Below, one piece after another: positions 28,954-38,756 of a stretch of DNA of 64,000 nt (positions within the stretch are counted from its first letter, which is position 1; each line of letters opens with the position of its first letter). The notes under the pieces are model-generated. The model worked only from the letters and a program-made list of their open reading frames with translations. It did no database searches and was not told the DNA's origin. Made by a program: the position numbers and the translations under genes. The stretch is taken from positions 260,442 through 324,441 of the forward strand of contig NZ_JBLWFH010000004.1 of assembly GCF_050306235.1 (NCBI RefSeq). Direction: 5' to 3'. Origin of the DNA: Glaciecola sp947496235. GTDB lineage: Bacteria > Pseudomonadota > Gammaproteobacteria > Enterobacterales > Alteromonadaceae.

Positions 28954-30237
28954 CTAATCAGCCACTTTTATCTGGTTTCGCCCATCTCTTTTTCCTGCAT
29001 ATAGCGCTTGATCTGCGCGTTTGAAACTGGTTTTAAAATCTTCATCATTGGACATTTGTGCAACACCTATAGTCACCGTCACTTTTAGACGTCTGTTGCC
29101 AGCAAATTCACTGGAAGCGATAAACAAGCGTAAATTGTCAGCGAAATTTTTAATGTTCATATTTTCATGCTTTTCAAATATGACCACAAACTCTTCGCCA
29201 CCCCAACGAGTGACTAGATCCCCTGCTCTTGTTTTTTGTTGGATCAAAACCCCGAGCTCTTCTAGCACCCTATCCCCAACATCGTGGCCGTACTTATCAT
29301 TTATGGATTTAAAAAAGTCTACATCTATAACCAAAATGCCGTAATTACCACGGGTCTTATTGCGATCAATTACAGAAAGAGATTGAGCCAAACCATCACG
29401 ATTTCTAAGACCGGTAAGCAGATCTGTTTCAGACTTAGTTTTGTACTTTTCGCTTTGTTTGGCTAAGTGATTTAACTTTTGCTCGTCTTCATTAATCCGC
29501 GACAGCATGGTGTAATATCGCCAAATACCTTCAATGATGAACAAAAAAGCCCAGAACAGTAGCAAACCTACAAACATTGATTCCTTACTAAAATAGACCC
29601 CCTCACCGACTATACTTTTCAATTGAAAAGTTTCAGGTGTAAAAGTGTAAGGATGTGCCATTGTTATACCTAGGGATATAACGTCGTTTTTCTGTGGATG
29701 AGCTTTGCTTGGCGGGATAGAATACATATTGATCCACCAATCTGGAATCCTAAAGTCTTTTAAATATACTTTTATCGGCCCGTTTAAATCTTTGATCTGC
29801 AAGGTTACTGATTGGCTTTTTGCTATCTGTTCAGCAGAATCTCTCCATGAGGTATCAAACTTGCTCACCATACTGATACCTATGTTTTCTGACTCTCCTT
29901 TATAATCAATATCAATTAGCAAATACTGAAAATCTGAAAAATCTTTCAATAAGTCTACTTGATCCCACCATGTAACAGTGCCCCCGCAATACTCCGCGTT
30001 GTCGGTTTCCACTATGTTACATTCGATGATATTGGCTTGTTGATCAATCCAATTGGCACTGCTAGCTCCACCAATTTCACCGTCACTAAACTTGTTTAAA
30101 GTTGCATCAGGCGCTGGAAATAACTGGGTGCTTCGAAGAGGTATAAAGTCGTAGCCAATAACGAGAATAAATGACATTGCGAACAACACCATTTTTATTA
30201 TTGTGAATGTACTTATTTCGACCTTTAAGAATTTCAA
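28954..30237 (-). CDS. Membrane-bound diguanylate cyclase (GGDEF)
   Basis: Predicted to make cyclic-di-GMP. TM helix 1 at about residues 12-30, a periplasmic sensory domain of about 190 residues (strand-rich, two cysteines in the segment around residues 73-84), TM helix 2 at about 222-240, a short coiled coil, then the GGDEF domain. The active site is intact as GGEEF (346-350), and an inhibitory I-site RAGD lies at 337-340, so product feedback is expected. 427 residues. The ligand of the periplasmic domain is unknown. Confidence 0.9.
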   Translation of the reverse strand: MKFLKVEISTFTIIKMVLFAMSFILVIGYDFIPLRSTQLFPAPDATLNKFSDGEIGGASSANWIDQQANIIECNIVETDNAEYCGGTVTWWDQVDLLKDFSDFQYLLIDIDYKGESENIGISMVSKFDTSWRDSAEQIAKSQSVTLQIKDLNGPIKVYLKDFRIPDWWINMYSIPPSKAHPQKNDVISLGITMAHPYTFTPETFQLKSIVGEGVYFSKESMFVGLLLFWAFLFIIEGIWRYYTMLSRINEDEQKLNHLAKQSEKYKTKSETDLLTGLRNRDGLAQSLSVIDRNKTRGNYGILVIDVDFFKSINDKYGHDVGDRVLEELGVLIQQKTRAGDLVTRWGGEEFVVIFEKHENMNIKNFADNLRLFIASSEFAGNRRLKVTVTIGVAQMSNDEDFKTSFKRADQALYAGKRDGRNQIKVAD

Positions 30238-30549
30238 GATTTTACAATTCCTTTACTATCTACCCCAATGCAAGAAACCGATAGATTTGACAAATTTATT
30301 ATACTTAAGAATAAATCGACGTAAAACCAGATAGTTTTAGTCTAAGTTAGGCAATTTGCTATTATTTTTCAGTTTTAGGTATGCTCAAAAATAACCGTTT
30401 TATATGGTTAAATTTGTTAAAAATGATTAACAAATTAATATTTATGCGAAAATTTTGGCGATTTACTTATCAATTTTTATATCCGTTTAAGCGACTGAGT
30501 GATATTTCAAACGGGAATATAATTAAAAAAGATAAAGGCAAAAATAAAA
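30238..30549. other. Intergenic region upstream of the diguanylate cyclase and downstream of valS
   Basis: AT-rich and without a convincing gene. A 70-codon frame at 30381-30593 runs into the valS terminator hairpin and has a lysine/phenylalanine-skewed composition typical of AT-rich non-coding DNA, so it is not called. Confidence 0.5.
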
Positions 30550-30571
30550 AAAAGCACCATAAGGTGCTTTT
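30541..30571 (-). terminator. Rho-independent terminator of valS
   Basis: Read on the minus strand: AAAAGCACC, loop TTAT, GGTGCTTTT, then a T-rich tail. The stem is 9 bp and the hairpin lies just downstream of the valS stop at 30590. Confidence 0.88.
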
Positions 30572-30589
30572 GATAGGCTTTAGTGAAAA

Positions 30590-33364
30590 CTAAATATTTT
30601 TGATTTTTTCAATTTGCTCACTAATTTTAGCAAACTGAGATTCAAAATCCTGAAGCTTTTCGCGTTCTTTTTGAATAACGTCTTCAGGTGCTTTAGCCAC
30701 AAAGTTCTGATTATTCAGCTTTCCTTGGACTCGTTGCATGTCTTTTTCAAGCTTTTCAATATTTCTGGTAAGGCGCTTCAACTCAGCGTCTTTATCGATT
30801 AAGCCTGCCATGGGGATCATAAGTTCCATCTCACCCACTAAAGTAGTTGCTGACGCAGGTGCTTCTTGGTCACTCTCTAACAAGCTGATGTCTTCTAATT
30901 TTGCTAAGTTCTGAAGGAAACCTAATGTCTCATCTAGCCAAACTTTGTCTTGTTCTGACGCGTTTTTTAACAGCACTTGTAACTTTTTCGAGGGTGCTAT
31001 GTCCATTTCCCCGCGAATATTGCGTACACCAATGATAAAGGTTTTAACCCATTCAATGACTTGTTCAGACGCTAAATCAATTTTGCTGGCCTCTACTTGA
31101 GGGAAACTGGCTAACATGATGCTGCTTAGGTCATCTTTACAGGCTGAAAGCGGTTGTACTCGCTTCCAGATTTCATCTGTAATGTAAGGCATAAACGGAT
31201 GTAGTAAGCGCATTAAGTGCTCAAGCACGTTTATCAGAGTATGGCGTGTACCTCGCTTTTCTGCATCGCTGCTTTGCTCTGAATTTAACACGGGTTTACT
31301 CAATTCTAAATACCAATCACAAAATTGATTCCAAGTGAATTCATATAGACTTTGCGCAGCAAGATCGAATCTGTAATCTGCAAGATGTTTCTCGAAGGTA
31401 GCCAAAGTATCTTGAAAACGGCTCCAAATCCATTTGTCAAAAATACTTAACTGCAACTCACCACCATCTCTGCCGGTATCATGCTCTTCGCAATTCATTA
31501 ATACAAAACGCGATGCGTTCCATATTTTGTTGCAGAAGTTACGATAGCCTTCAACACGATTCATACTAAAATTAATGTCGCGATTATTTGAAGCTAAAGC
31601 TGCAAAGGTAAATCGCAGAGCGTCTGTACCATAGGCATTAATGCCTTCAGCGAATTGCTTTCTTGTAGCCTTTTCTATTTTTGCCGCAAATTGAGGTTGC
31701 ATCATGCCCGAAGTCCGTTTTTGCACTAGGGCTTCAAGCTCGATGCCGTCAATCAAATCAATAGGGTCTAATACGTTGCCTTTTGATTTAGACATTTTAT
31801 CGCCATTCTCGTCACGAATGAGACCCGTAATATAAATATCTTTAAAAGGGATTTTACCGGTGAACTTTTTGGTCATCATGATCATTCTGGCAACCCAGAA
31901 GAAAATAATGTCAAAGCCTGTCACCAATACTGAACTGGGCACAAATGTGTCAAGTTCTGGTGTTTGTTCTGGCCACCCCATGGTGGCAAAGGGCCACAAC
32001 GCAGAAGAGAACCAAGTATCTAGCACATCATCATCTTGTTTCAGAATAACCTGGTCTGAAAGGTTATGCTTTTCTCGAACACTGGCTTCGTCTTTACCAA
32101 CATAAACTTGACCATTCTCGTCGTAGAACGCAGGGATTCGATGTCCCCACCATAGTTGGCGAGAAATACACCAGTCTTGGATATTGTTCATCCACTGGAA
32201 GTAAGTTTTTGACCAATTTTCAGGTACGAAGCGAATTTCACCTGATTCCACTGCGTCTATTGCAGGTTTAGCCAAGGTTTCTACTGCAACATACCATTGG
32301 TCGGTTAAGTAAGGTTCTATGACCACACCGCTTCTATCGCCGCGCGGTACTTTCAATTTGTGAGGATTAATGTTTACTAGAAAACCCTCGGCTTCTAAGC
32401 GCTCAACGATTTTCTTTCTCGCCTCAAATCTATCTAAGCCTTGAAATTCCTCTGGTGCATTTTGGTTTATTTTAGCTTCGTTGGTCAGCACGTTGATCAT
32501 GGGTAAATTATGTCTTTTACCCATATCGTAGTCGTTAAAATCATGGGCAGGTGTGATTTTAACGCAACCTGTACCGAATTCAGGATCAACATAATCATCG
32601 GCAATTATCGGTATTTCGCGGCCCGTAATGGGTAGGCGAATAGTTTTACCCACTAGCGCACTGTATCTTTCATCTTCAGGATGAACGGCAACAGCTGTAT
32701 CTCCAAGCATAGTTTCAGGACGCGTTGTTGCTACTTCAATGTGGCCGCTGCCGTCAGCGAGAGGATAGCGCACATGCCACATGAAGCCATCTTCTTCTTC
32801 ATTAACCACTTCAAGATCCGATACCGCTGTTAGCAACGCAGGATCCCAATTAACCAAACGCTTTCCTCGGTAAATCAAGCCTTCATCGTACAATTGAATA
32901 AATACTTCTTGTACTGCGTTTGAAAGGTTGTCATCCATGGTAAAGACTTCTCTGTCCCAATCGGGCGAGGTACCTAAACGGCGCATTTGTTGAGTAATAT
33001 TGCCACCGGATTCTTGTTTCCACTCCCAGATGCGTTCAATGAATTTTTCGCGACCTAGATCGTGTCTGGTAAGTTGTTGAGCATTTAATTGACGTTCAAC
33101 CACCATTTGAGTCGCTATACCGGCATGATCAGTACCGCATTGCCACAAGGTGTTGTCACCTTTCATTCGATGATAACGAATTAACGCATCCATAATGGTA
33201 TGTTGAAACGCATGCCCCATATGAAGACTGCCTGTGACATTTGGTGGCGGCAATAAAATGCAATAAGGCTCACCTTGTCCACTAGGACGAAACATACCTT
33301 GAGATTCCCAATGTTGATAACAGGCTTTCTCAATTTGACTTGGATTAAAGGTCTTTTCCATCAA
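30590..33364 (-). CDS. valS: Valyl-tRNA synthetase
   Basis: Class I synthetase with editing domain. The HIGH-type motif is HMGH in VTGSLHMGHAFQ (residue about 45-48), the editing domain contains TTRPETMLGDTAVAV, KMSKS appears as GDKMSKSKGNVLDP, and a C-terminal coiled coil (about 860-924) is typical of ValRS. 924 residues is near the E. coli length of 951. Clustered with holC and pepA on the same strand, the standard pepA-holC-valS order. Confidence 0.97.
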   Translation of the reverse strand: MMEKTFNPSQIEKACYQHWESQGMFRPSGQGEPYCILLPPPNVTGSLHMGHAFQHTIMDALIRYHRMKGDNTLWQCGTDHAGIATQMVVERQLNAQQLTRHDLGREKFIERIWEWKQESGGNITQQMRRLGTSPDWDREVFTMDDNLSNAVQEVFIQLYDEGLIYRGKRLVNWDPALLTAVSDLEVVNEEEDGFMWHVRYPLADGSGHIEVATTRPETMLGDTAVAVHPEDERYSALVGKTIRLPITGREIPIIADDYVDPEFGTGCVKITPAHDFNDYDMGKRHNLPMINVLTNEAKINQNAPEEFQGLDRFEARKKIVERLEAEGFLVNINPHKLKVPRGDRSGVVIEPYLTDQWYVAVETLAKPAIDAVESGEIRFVPENWSKTYFQWMNNIQDWCISRQLWWGHRIPAFYDENGQVYVGKDEASVREKHNLSDQVILKQDDDVLDTWFSSALWPFATMGWPEQTPELDTFVPSSVLVTGFDIIFFWVARMIMMTKKFTGKIPFKDIYITGLIRDENGDKMSKSKGNVLDPIDLIDGIELEALVQKRTSGMMQPQFAAKIEKATRKQFAEGINAYGTDALRFTFAALASNNRDINFSMNRVEGYRNFCNKIWNASRFVLMNCEEHDTGRDGGELQLSIFDKWIWSRFQDTLATFEKHLADYRFDLAAQSLYEFTWNQFCDWYLELSKPVLNSEQSSDAEKRGTRHTLINVLEHLMRLLHPFMPYITDEIWKRVQPLSACKDDLSSIMLASFPQVEASKIDLASEQVIEWVKTFIIGVRNIRGEMDIAPSKKLQVLLKNASEQDKVWLDETLGFLQNLAKLEDISLLESDQEAPASATTLVGEMELMIPMAGLIDKDAELKRLTRNIEKLEKDMQRVQGKLNNQNFVAKAPEDVIQKEREKLQDFESQFAKISEQIEKIKNI

Positions 33365-33441
33365 TCATTCTCTTACTATTTAATATTGCTGATTAGCCAG
33401 CAAACTACTCATTAAACTATTTATTATTCGTTAGGAAATTC

Positions 33442-33915
33442 TTACGCTGAGAGCTTTTCAAACACCATTTCACAACCGGCTTGCTTATAGCTTGCATAAC
33501 GTTTTCTAGCAGCACTTTTTTGTTCTTCATCCACCGGCACAAAATCAAAAATTTCACCCAGCGACTGAAAATTATCCAAATACTCAAAAGACAAATTAAT
33601 AACCAATCGTTTATTGCGGATTCGGGTGCCAGATTTCAATTTGTCTAACGTCAAAATTTCAACTGGCGCAGGTTTATCGTCACCTTCACCATACAAATTA
33701 TGTGCAATAAACTGATCAGCAGGTTTTTCCCATAAGGTCTCATCTATGGTTTCTGCCTGAGTATCATCGGTGCAAACCACTGTAAGATAAGATTTCCCAT
33801 TATAAGCTTTAGCGACCAATTGCACTGCTATATCAACATAATCTTGTGACGAAGCATCTTCTAGTTGGTAAAAAACAACTTTAGTCACTGGTTTATTCGC
33901 CGTTGAGTAAGTCAA
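33442..33915 (-). CDS. holC: DNA polymerase III chi subunit HolC
   Basis: Clamp-loader accessory protein linking the replisome to SSB. The pattern VVFYQLEDA near the start, the DQFIAHNL segment and PVEILT, then NKRLVINLSFEYLDNF are typical of chi. 157 residues. It overlaps the pepA end by 23 bases, the expected neighbour. Confidence 0.92.
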   Translation of the reverse strand: MTYSTANKPVTKVVFYQLEDASSQDYVDIAVQLVAKAYNGKSYLTVVCTDDTQAETIDETLWEKPADQFIAHNLYGEGDDKPAPVEILTLDKLKSGTRIRNKRLVINLSFEYLDNFQSLGEIFDFVPVDEEQKSAARKRYASYKQAGCEMVFEKLSA

Positions 33916-35398
33916 CCTTATTAATAAGGTATTGGGTTAACATAGGCACGGGTCTGCCTGTGGCGCCTTTATTTGCGCCACTGACCCATGCTGTACCAGC
34001 GATATCTAAATGAGCCCACGTATATTTCCGGGTAAAACGCGACAAAAAACAAGCTGCGGTGATTGTGCCTGCTGGTCTTCCACCAATATTAGCCATATCA
34101 GCAAATGGGCTATCAATTTGATCTTGATATTCATCCCATAAAGGTAAACGCCAAGCGCGATCTGAGCTTTGTTCTGACGCATTAATAATATCGTGAGCCA
34201 AAGGGTTATGACTACTTAGCACGGCTGTAGCATGCTTACCAAGTGCAATAACACAGGCGCCAGTTAAGGTCGCAAGATCGATCACCACTTCTGGATTATA
34301 CTTTTCAACAAAGGTTAAAGCATCGCATAACACCAGTCGACCTTCAGCGTCTGTATTTAGCACTTCAACCGTTTGACCTGACATAGTGGTTAAAATATCC
34401 CCAGGACGATAGGCTTTGCCGTCTGGCATATTTTCGCAGCCAGCCAGTACACCTATAACGTTCAGCGGTAAATTTAACGCCGCAACTGCATGCATGGTAC
34501 CTAAAACGCCAGCAGCACCGCCCATATCGTATTTCATCTCATCCATAGCTTCGCCAGGTTTAATTGAAATACCACCAGAATCAAAGGTTAGACCTTTGCC
34601 GACTAATACAATGGGTGCTTGGTCTTTTGGGCCACCGTTGTGATGGATGATGCTCATAATAGATTCATTTTCTGAACCGCGACCAACTGCTAAATAGCTT
34701 TCCATCCCTAAGGCTTTCATGGCTTTTTCATCAACCGTTTCAAGGCTCAATGAATCAAATTCTGCTACCAGTTCGGCAGCTTGTTCATTTAGGTACATTG
34801 GATTACAAATATTAGGCGGCATATTAGCCACGTCTTTACATGCTTTAATACCACGGCTTATAGCAAGCGCATGTTCAATAGCGGTTTCGCCAATGGTGAG
34901 TTCTTTTCTGGTCGGTACATTGAACACCATTTTGCGAAGTGGACGACGAGGCTCGCCCTTTTTACTTTTGAGTTGTAAAAAGGTGTAAACAGAATCATTG
35001 GCAGCTTCTACCGCTTGTCTGACTTTCCAATAGGTATCTCGGCCTTTCACATGCAATTCGGTCAGGAAGTTAACCGCTTCCATAGAGCCAGTTTCATTTA
35101 AGGTTTTGATGGTTTTTGCAACAATTTGTTTGTATTGACGTTCGTTCAGCTCGCGCTCTTTTCCGCAACCAACCAAGAGTACTCGTTCACTGAGCACGTT
35201 TGGGACATGGTGCAATAACAACATCTGACCTGCTTTACCTTCCAGATCGCCGCGTCTGATTAGATTACTGATATAACCTTCACTGACTTCATCAAGTTGT
35301 TCTGCAACAGGGGTTAATCGACGCGGTTCAAATACGCCGACAACTATACATGCACTGCGTTGTTTTTCAGGACTGCCGCTCTTTACACCAAATTCCAT
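33893..35398 (-). CDS. pepA: Leucyl aminopeptidase PepA
   Basis: M17 aminopeptidase of the cytoplasm; in E. coli it also binds DNA as XerB. The metal-binding signature NTDAEGRLVLCDALT is present, with VGKGLTFDSGGISIKPG and the catalytic GGAAGVLGTM segment. 501 residues matches the family. Divergent from lptF across about 200 bases that would hold both promoters. Confidence 0.96.
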   Translation of the reverse strand: MEFGVKSGSPEKQRSACIVVGVFEPRRLTPVAEQLDEVSEGYISNLIRRGDLEGKAGQMLLLHHVPNVLSERVLLVGCGKERELNERQYKQIVAKTIKTLNETGSMEAVNFLTELHVKGRDTYWKVRQAVEAANDSVYTFLQLKSKKGEPRRPLRKMVFNVPTRKELTIGETAIEHALAISRGIKACKDVANMPPNICNPMYLNEQAAELVAEFDSLSLETVDEKAMKALGMESYLAVGRGSENESIMSIIHHNGGPKDQAPIVLVGKGLTFDSGGISIKPGEAMDEMKYDMGGAAGVLGTMHAVAALNLPLNVIGVLAGCENMPDGKAYRPGDILTTMSGQTVEVLNTDAEGRLVLCDALTFVEKYNPEVVIDLATLTGACVIALGKHATAVLSSHNPLAHDIINASEQSSDRAWRLPLWDEYQDQIDSPFADMANIGGRPAGTITAACFLSRFTRKYTWAHLDIAGTAWVSGANKGATGRPVPMLTQYLINKVDLLNGE

Positions 35399-35605
35399 GT
35401 TGTGTCCTCTTTTGGTACCTAAATAGGATTATTGTTATGTTTATATTGTTATTATATTTTTGGCTGTAGTAGATTGCCGTGTTTGTGCTAAACTGAGCAT
35501 AAATAAATGGGCTCAAGACAAAAACGTTCGTAAACGCTAAGTTTACCGCATTTATTGCGCCTTTCCACCAAAAAACCAATTTTTGTATAGAAAGTTACTG
35601 ATTAA

Positions 35606-36703
35606 ATGTTGATATTTAAATATTTACTGCGAGAAACCTTTAAATCCCAAATCGCGGTGTTTTTTATATTAATGTCAATATTTATCACACTTAGATTTGT
35701 ACGCATATTAGGTGACGCGACAGACGGAAATGTACCTGCAGATTTAGTATTAGGCTTTATTACCCTTTATTTTCCTGTTTTAGCCAGTTTAGTGCTGCCA
35801 ATAAGTTTATTTCTAGGCATTATGCTGTCTCATGGCCGGCTGTACGTGGAAAGTGAAATGACGGTGTTAAAGGCGTGCGGAGTGAGTGAATGGTATGTCA
35901 CTAGAGTTACCCTGGTTTTCTCACTGTTTATTGCAGTGTTAACCGCTGCAGTTACCATGTATCTGGCACCTTTGGCCCTTGAAAAAGAATATCAACTTAA
36001 AGAGGATGCGGCGGCTAAATCTGGCATTGCTGCATTAATCCCCGGAAGGTTTCAGTCTGTATCTGAAAATGAAGCTGTGATTTTTGTGCATGACTCAGAG
36101 AACAATCAACTGAAAAAGGTATTTTTATCTCGCCAACAAAAAGGCAGTGACGATCTTCAGTTCATTTACGCAGAAACCGGCCAAATTGTCGAAGGTGATG
36201 CCGGCGAACAAAAGTTAATAATGTCAGACGGCGCTCAATATCAAGGGAAACGCAAACACAGTGATTACCACATAGTCAATTTCGATGAATATTCCATTGT
36301 GGTCGCAGAAGGAGCCTCAGAGCAAGAACGGAGAAAACTAGCGGCAATTCCTACTAGTGAATTGGTTACTATGGACGGCATCGAAGCCGCAGCTGAACTC
36401 CAATGGCGATTAGCGATACCCTTAAGTTTACCGTTTCTGGTTCTGATAGCTGTCCCTATGTCGGCGGTCGACCCAAGGCAAGGTCGCTTCGGTAAGATGC
36501 TTCCTGCATTATTGTTGTATCTAGGATACTTCTTACTCTTACTAGCCTCAAGACGCGTTATGGAAGATGGTAAAATACCTGCGTCCATCGGCCTTTGGTG
36601 GGTGCATTTTATCATGGCACTTATTGGCTTAGGCCTGATTGCTCGAGATAGAAAAACTGGCGCTTACATTCGACAATTCTTTTTGCGGGATCGAAATGCT
36701 TAA
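35606..36703 (+). CDS. lptF: LPS export ABC transporter permease LptF
   Basis: Inner-membrane permease that with LptG and LptB2 extracts lipopolysaccharide. Membrane helices at about residues 15-33, 50-75, 100-120 and three at the C-terminus (about 270-355) surround a periplasmic jellyroll domain (130-250). The N-terminus LIFKYLLRETFKSQIAVF is characteristic. 365 residues, first gene of lptFG, overlapping lptG by 8 bases. Confidence 0.95.
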   Translation: MLIFKYLLRETFKSQIAVFFILMSIFITLRFVRILGDATDGNVPADLVLGFITLYFPVLASLVLPISLFLGIMLSHGRLYVESEMTVLKACGVSEWYVTRVTLVFSLFIAVLTAAVTMYLAPLALEKEYQLKEDAAAKSGIAALIPGRFQSVSENEAVIFVHDSENNQLKKVFLSRQQKGSDDLQFIYAETGQIVEGDAGEQKLIMSDGAQYQGKRKHSDYHIVNFDEYSIVVAEGASEQERRKLAAIPTSELVTMDGIEAAAELQWRLAIPLSLPFLVLIAVPMSAVDPRQGRFGKMLPALLLYLGYFLLLLASRRVMEDGKIPASIGLWWVHFIMALIGLGLIARDRKTGAYIRQFFLRDRNA

Positions 36704-37757
36704 AATACTCGATTTATACATCGCCAGAACCCTGCTAAGCACAATTACTGTGACCTTATCGGTCCTTATAGGCTTAAGTGCTTTGATCAAATTTGTTGAG
36801 CAATTAAGGCGGGTTGGCCAAGGTGATTATGATATGACGGTGGCGGCGCTTTATGTGTTACTTAGTTTGCCACGGGAAATCGAACAATTTCTGCCGATGG
36901 CCACTTTGTTGGGCGGACTTATCGGAATGGGGTTACTCGCTCAAAGTAGCGAGTTGGTCGTAATGCAAGCCGCAGGGTTGAGCCGTCGACAAATTACGCT
37001 TTCAGCAGCAAAATCTGTAGTCTTTGTAATTATTGCCATGATGGCACTCGGCGAATTCGTCACTCCACAAAGCGAAAGTAAAGCAAAAGAAATTCGGACT
37101 CAGGCATTATCTGGCGGCAGCTTGCTGGCCTCAGACAGTATTATATGGGCAAAAGATGGGAATAATTTTGTCAGTATTTCTGAAGTGCTTGGGCAAAATA
37201 AGCTGAAAGATATAGACATTTACGTATTTGATAGCGACCTGACTTTAGCCAATGTAATATCTGCAAAACATGCTGATTTTCAGCAAGATTATTGGCGTTT
37301 GTCTAACGTTACCACCACAACAATCGATGAAGCTCAAATAAGTCGAACTTTTTTAAATTCAGTTGATTGGCAAAGTAGTTTATCGCCAGATAAGTTAGGC
37401 ATAGTAGCGGTTAAACCTGAGGCCCTTTCCATTCGCGGATTAAACGATTATGTCAATTATTTAAAAAATAACGACCAAGACTCATCTCGTTATGAATTAG
37501 CATTCTGGCGCAAAGTTACCCAACCAATCTCGGTGATCGTAATGTTACTGCTTGCCATGTCTTTTATCTTCGGACCGCTGAGAAGTGTCACCATGGGTGC
37601 GCGGACCATTATGGGTGTGTTGGCTGGCTTCTTATTTTTTATCAGCAATGAAATGTTCGGCCAGGTAAGTTTGGTATTCCAACTGCCTCCTGTGGCCGGG
37701 GCAATTCTGCCCAGTATTGTTTTTGCGACTGTGGCGGGCTATTTACTTAGGCGATAA
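36696..37757 (+). CDS. lptG: LPS export ABC transporter permease LptG
   Basis: Partner permease of LptF. The frame is open from 36639, but LptG begins with MLKILDLYIARTLL at 36696, overlapping the lptF stop by 8 bases. Six membrane helices (three at each end) flank a periplasmic jellyroll (about 130-260). 353 residues from this start, close to the E. coli 360. A weak imperfect hairpin in the T/A-rich 37770-37796 interval may end transcription against the converging RDD gene. Confidence 0.95.
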   Translation: MLKILDLYIARTLLSTITVTLSVLIGLSALIKFVEQLRRVGQGDYDMTVAALYVLLSLPREIEQFLPMATLLGGLIGMGLLAQSSELVVMQAAGLSRRQITLSAAKSVVFVIIAMMALGEFVTPQSESKAKEIRTQALSGGSLLASDSIIWAKDGNNFVSISEVLGQNKLKDIDIYVFDSDLTLANVISAKHADFQQDYWRLSNVTTTTIDEAQISRTFLNSVDWQSSLSPDKLGIVAVKPEALSIRGLNDYVNYLKNNDQDSSRYELAFWRKVTQPISVIVMLLLAMSFIFGPLRSVTMGARTIMGVLAGFLFFISNEMFGQVSLVFQLPPVAGAILPSIVFATVAGYLLRR

Positions 37758-37795
37758 TTTACTTAGTTGATAACTTACTTAAGTGATAAGTAAAG

Positions 37796-38293
37796 TTACC
37801 AATTTGTATGGTCATTTTCGAGTTTGGTTAATACTAAAACTTCAGTATTTGCTAACCTATCCTGCAACGACTGTTTGTTCTTCAAGTCAAACAACACCAA
37901 CAAGGTTCCCAAGCCGCCTAGCGAGGCTAACATTCTACCCAGTAAATGTAAGTAGGACATTTCCTGATTTTCTTTCAAAGCAAAGATTCGCAAACGCCAA
38001 GCGCGCATGCCAAGTGTTTGGCCTCCGTGCTTCCAAAACCAAAGGAAAAACGCAATCACCCAAAACCCTACCCATATTTGAATGATAATTTTGTACAGCA
38101 AAGACCCCTGAATCACATCACTGACGTGCTCATACCCTTGCTTGGACAGCAGGTTATTTTCAAATAAAATAGTGAGCACTAGAATAATCAACAGTGCGGC
38201 ACACATGCCAACAGCGATAGCTACCAAAGCATCGTAAACCATTGCTGCTAATCGTCTAAAGAAGCCGGCTCTTGCCTTTACATTTGTATCCAA
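37796..38293 (-). CDS. RDD family membrane protein
   Basis: 165 residues with the RDD pattern: FFRRLAAMVYDALVA near the N-terminus (arginine and aspartate of the name), hydrophobic helices at about 22-48 and 78-95, GQTLGMRAWRLRIF, and a final hydrophobic segment. Function of the family is not firmly known; some members are linked to ion homeostasis. Converges with lptG; frequently found next to lptFG in this group of bacteria. Confidence 0.88.
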   Translation of the reverse strand: MDTNVKARAGFFRRLAAMVYDALVAIAVGMCAALLIILVLTILFENNLLSKQGYEHVSDVIQGSLLYKIIIQIWVGFWVIAFFLWFWKHGGQTLGMRAWRLRIFALKENQEMSYLHLLGRMLASLGGLGTLLVLFDLKNKQSLQDRLANTEVLVLTKLENDHTNW

Positions 38294-38445
38294 AACTGAG
38301 TACTACCTTAGAATTTTTTGATGATCCTAGCAGGTTTACCCATGAATGCTACAGTTTCTAAGCAATTTAATTTGGCCAAATGTTCACCACTTAATCAAAA
38401 TTTCATCAGTTGATTATAGAAAGTTTAGCAAGTGCAAAATATTAC

Positions 38446-38473
38446 TTGATAGTGACTGTTTTATCGTTATAAT
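38446..38473 (+). promoter_or_regulatory. Sigma-70 type promoter of tRNA-Leu
   Basis: TTGATA at 38446-38451 and TATAAT at 38468-38473, 16 bases apart, about 34 bases upstream of the mature tRNA start. Near-consensus on both boxes. Confidence 0.8.
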
Positions 38474-38506
38474 TCACCGCACTTCGCTAATGCGACTTTC
38501 CACATT

Positions 38507-38593
38507 GCCAGAGTGGCGGAATTGGTAGACGCAGCGGATTCAAAATCCGCCGCCCGTGAGGGTGTGCCGGTTCAAGTCCGGCCTCTGGTACCA
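38507..38593 (+). tRNA. tRNA-Leu (anticodon CAA)
   Basis: Class II tRNA with long variable arm. Acceptor stem GCCAGAG pairs with CTCTGGT (last pair G-U), discriminator A and encoded CCA. The anticodon stem GCGGA/TCCGC holds loop TTCAAAA, so the anticodon is CAA (reads UUG). The T-arm contains GGTTCAAGTCC. Its 3' 23 bases form the left copy of the att repeat, so the mobile element at 38571-45241 uses this gene as its integration site and preserves the tRNA sequence. Confidence 0.97.
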
Positions 38594-38594
38594 T
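38571..38594 (+). repeat. attL: left att core repeat in the tRNA-Leu 3' end
   Basis: 24 bases running from the T-loop TTCAAGTCC through CCA plus one T, exactly repeated at 45218-45241. The pairing with an adjacent P4-type integrase identifies it as the att core. Confidence 0.93.
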
Positions 38595-38686
38595 GTTTTT
38601 ATTCGAAAACATTCTATAACAGTCGAAACCCTTTAAATATAAAGGCTTAAGGCAGATTTTAGTATCTATAACGTTCCGTACGAGTT

Positions 38687-38754
38687 TGTAACACTCGCCA
38701 GAATATGTAACATTATTTGTAACATTCACTCTATGTACCGAAAATGGTGTTACA
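38687..38754. repeat. TGTAACA repeats near attL, likely integrase arm sites
   Basis: TGTAACA occurs at 38687-38693, 38706-38712 and 38718-38724, and in inverted form (TGTTACA) at 38748-38754, right before the integrase start. Related copies occur near attR. The arrangement fits arm-type binding sites and possible autoregulation. Confidence 0.6.
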
Positions 38755-38756
38755 AA

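Noticed and set aside
30381..30593. 70-codon frame upstream of valS end
   Set aside because: Overlaps the valS terminator and has the composition of AT-rich spacer.
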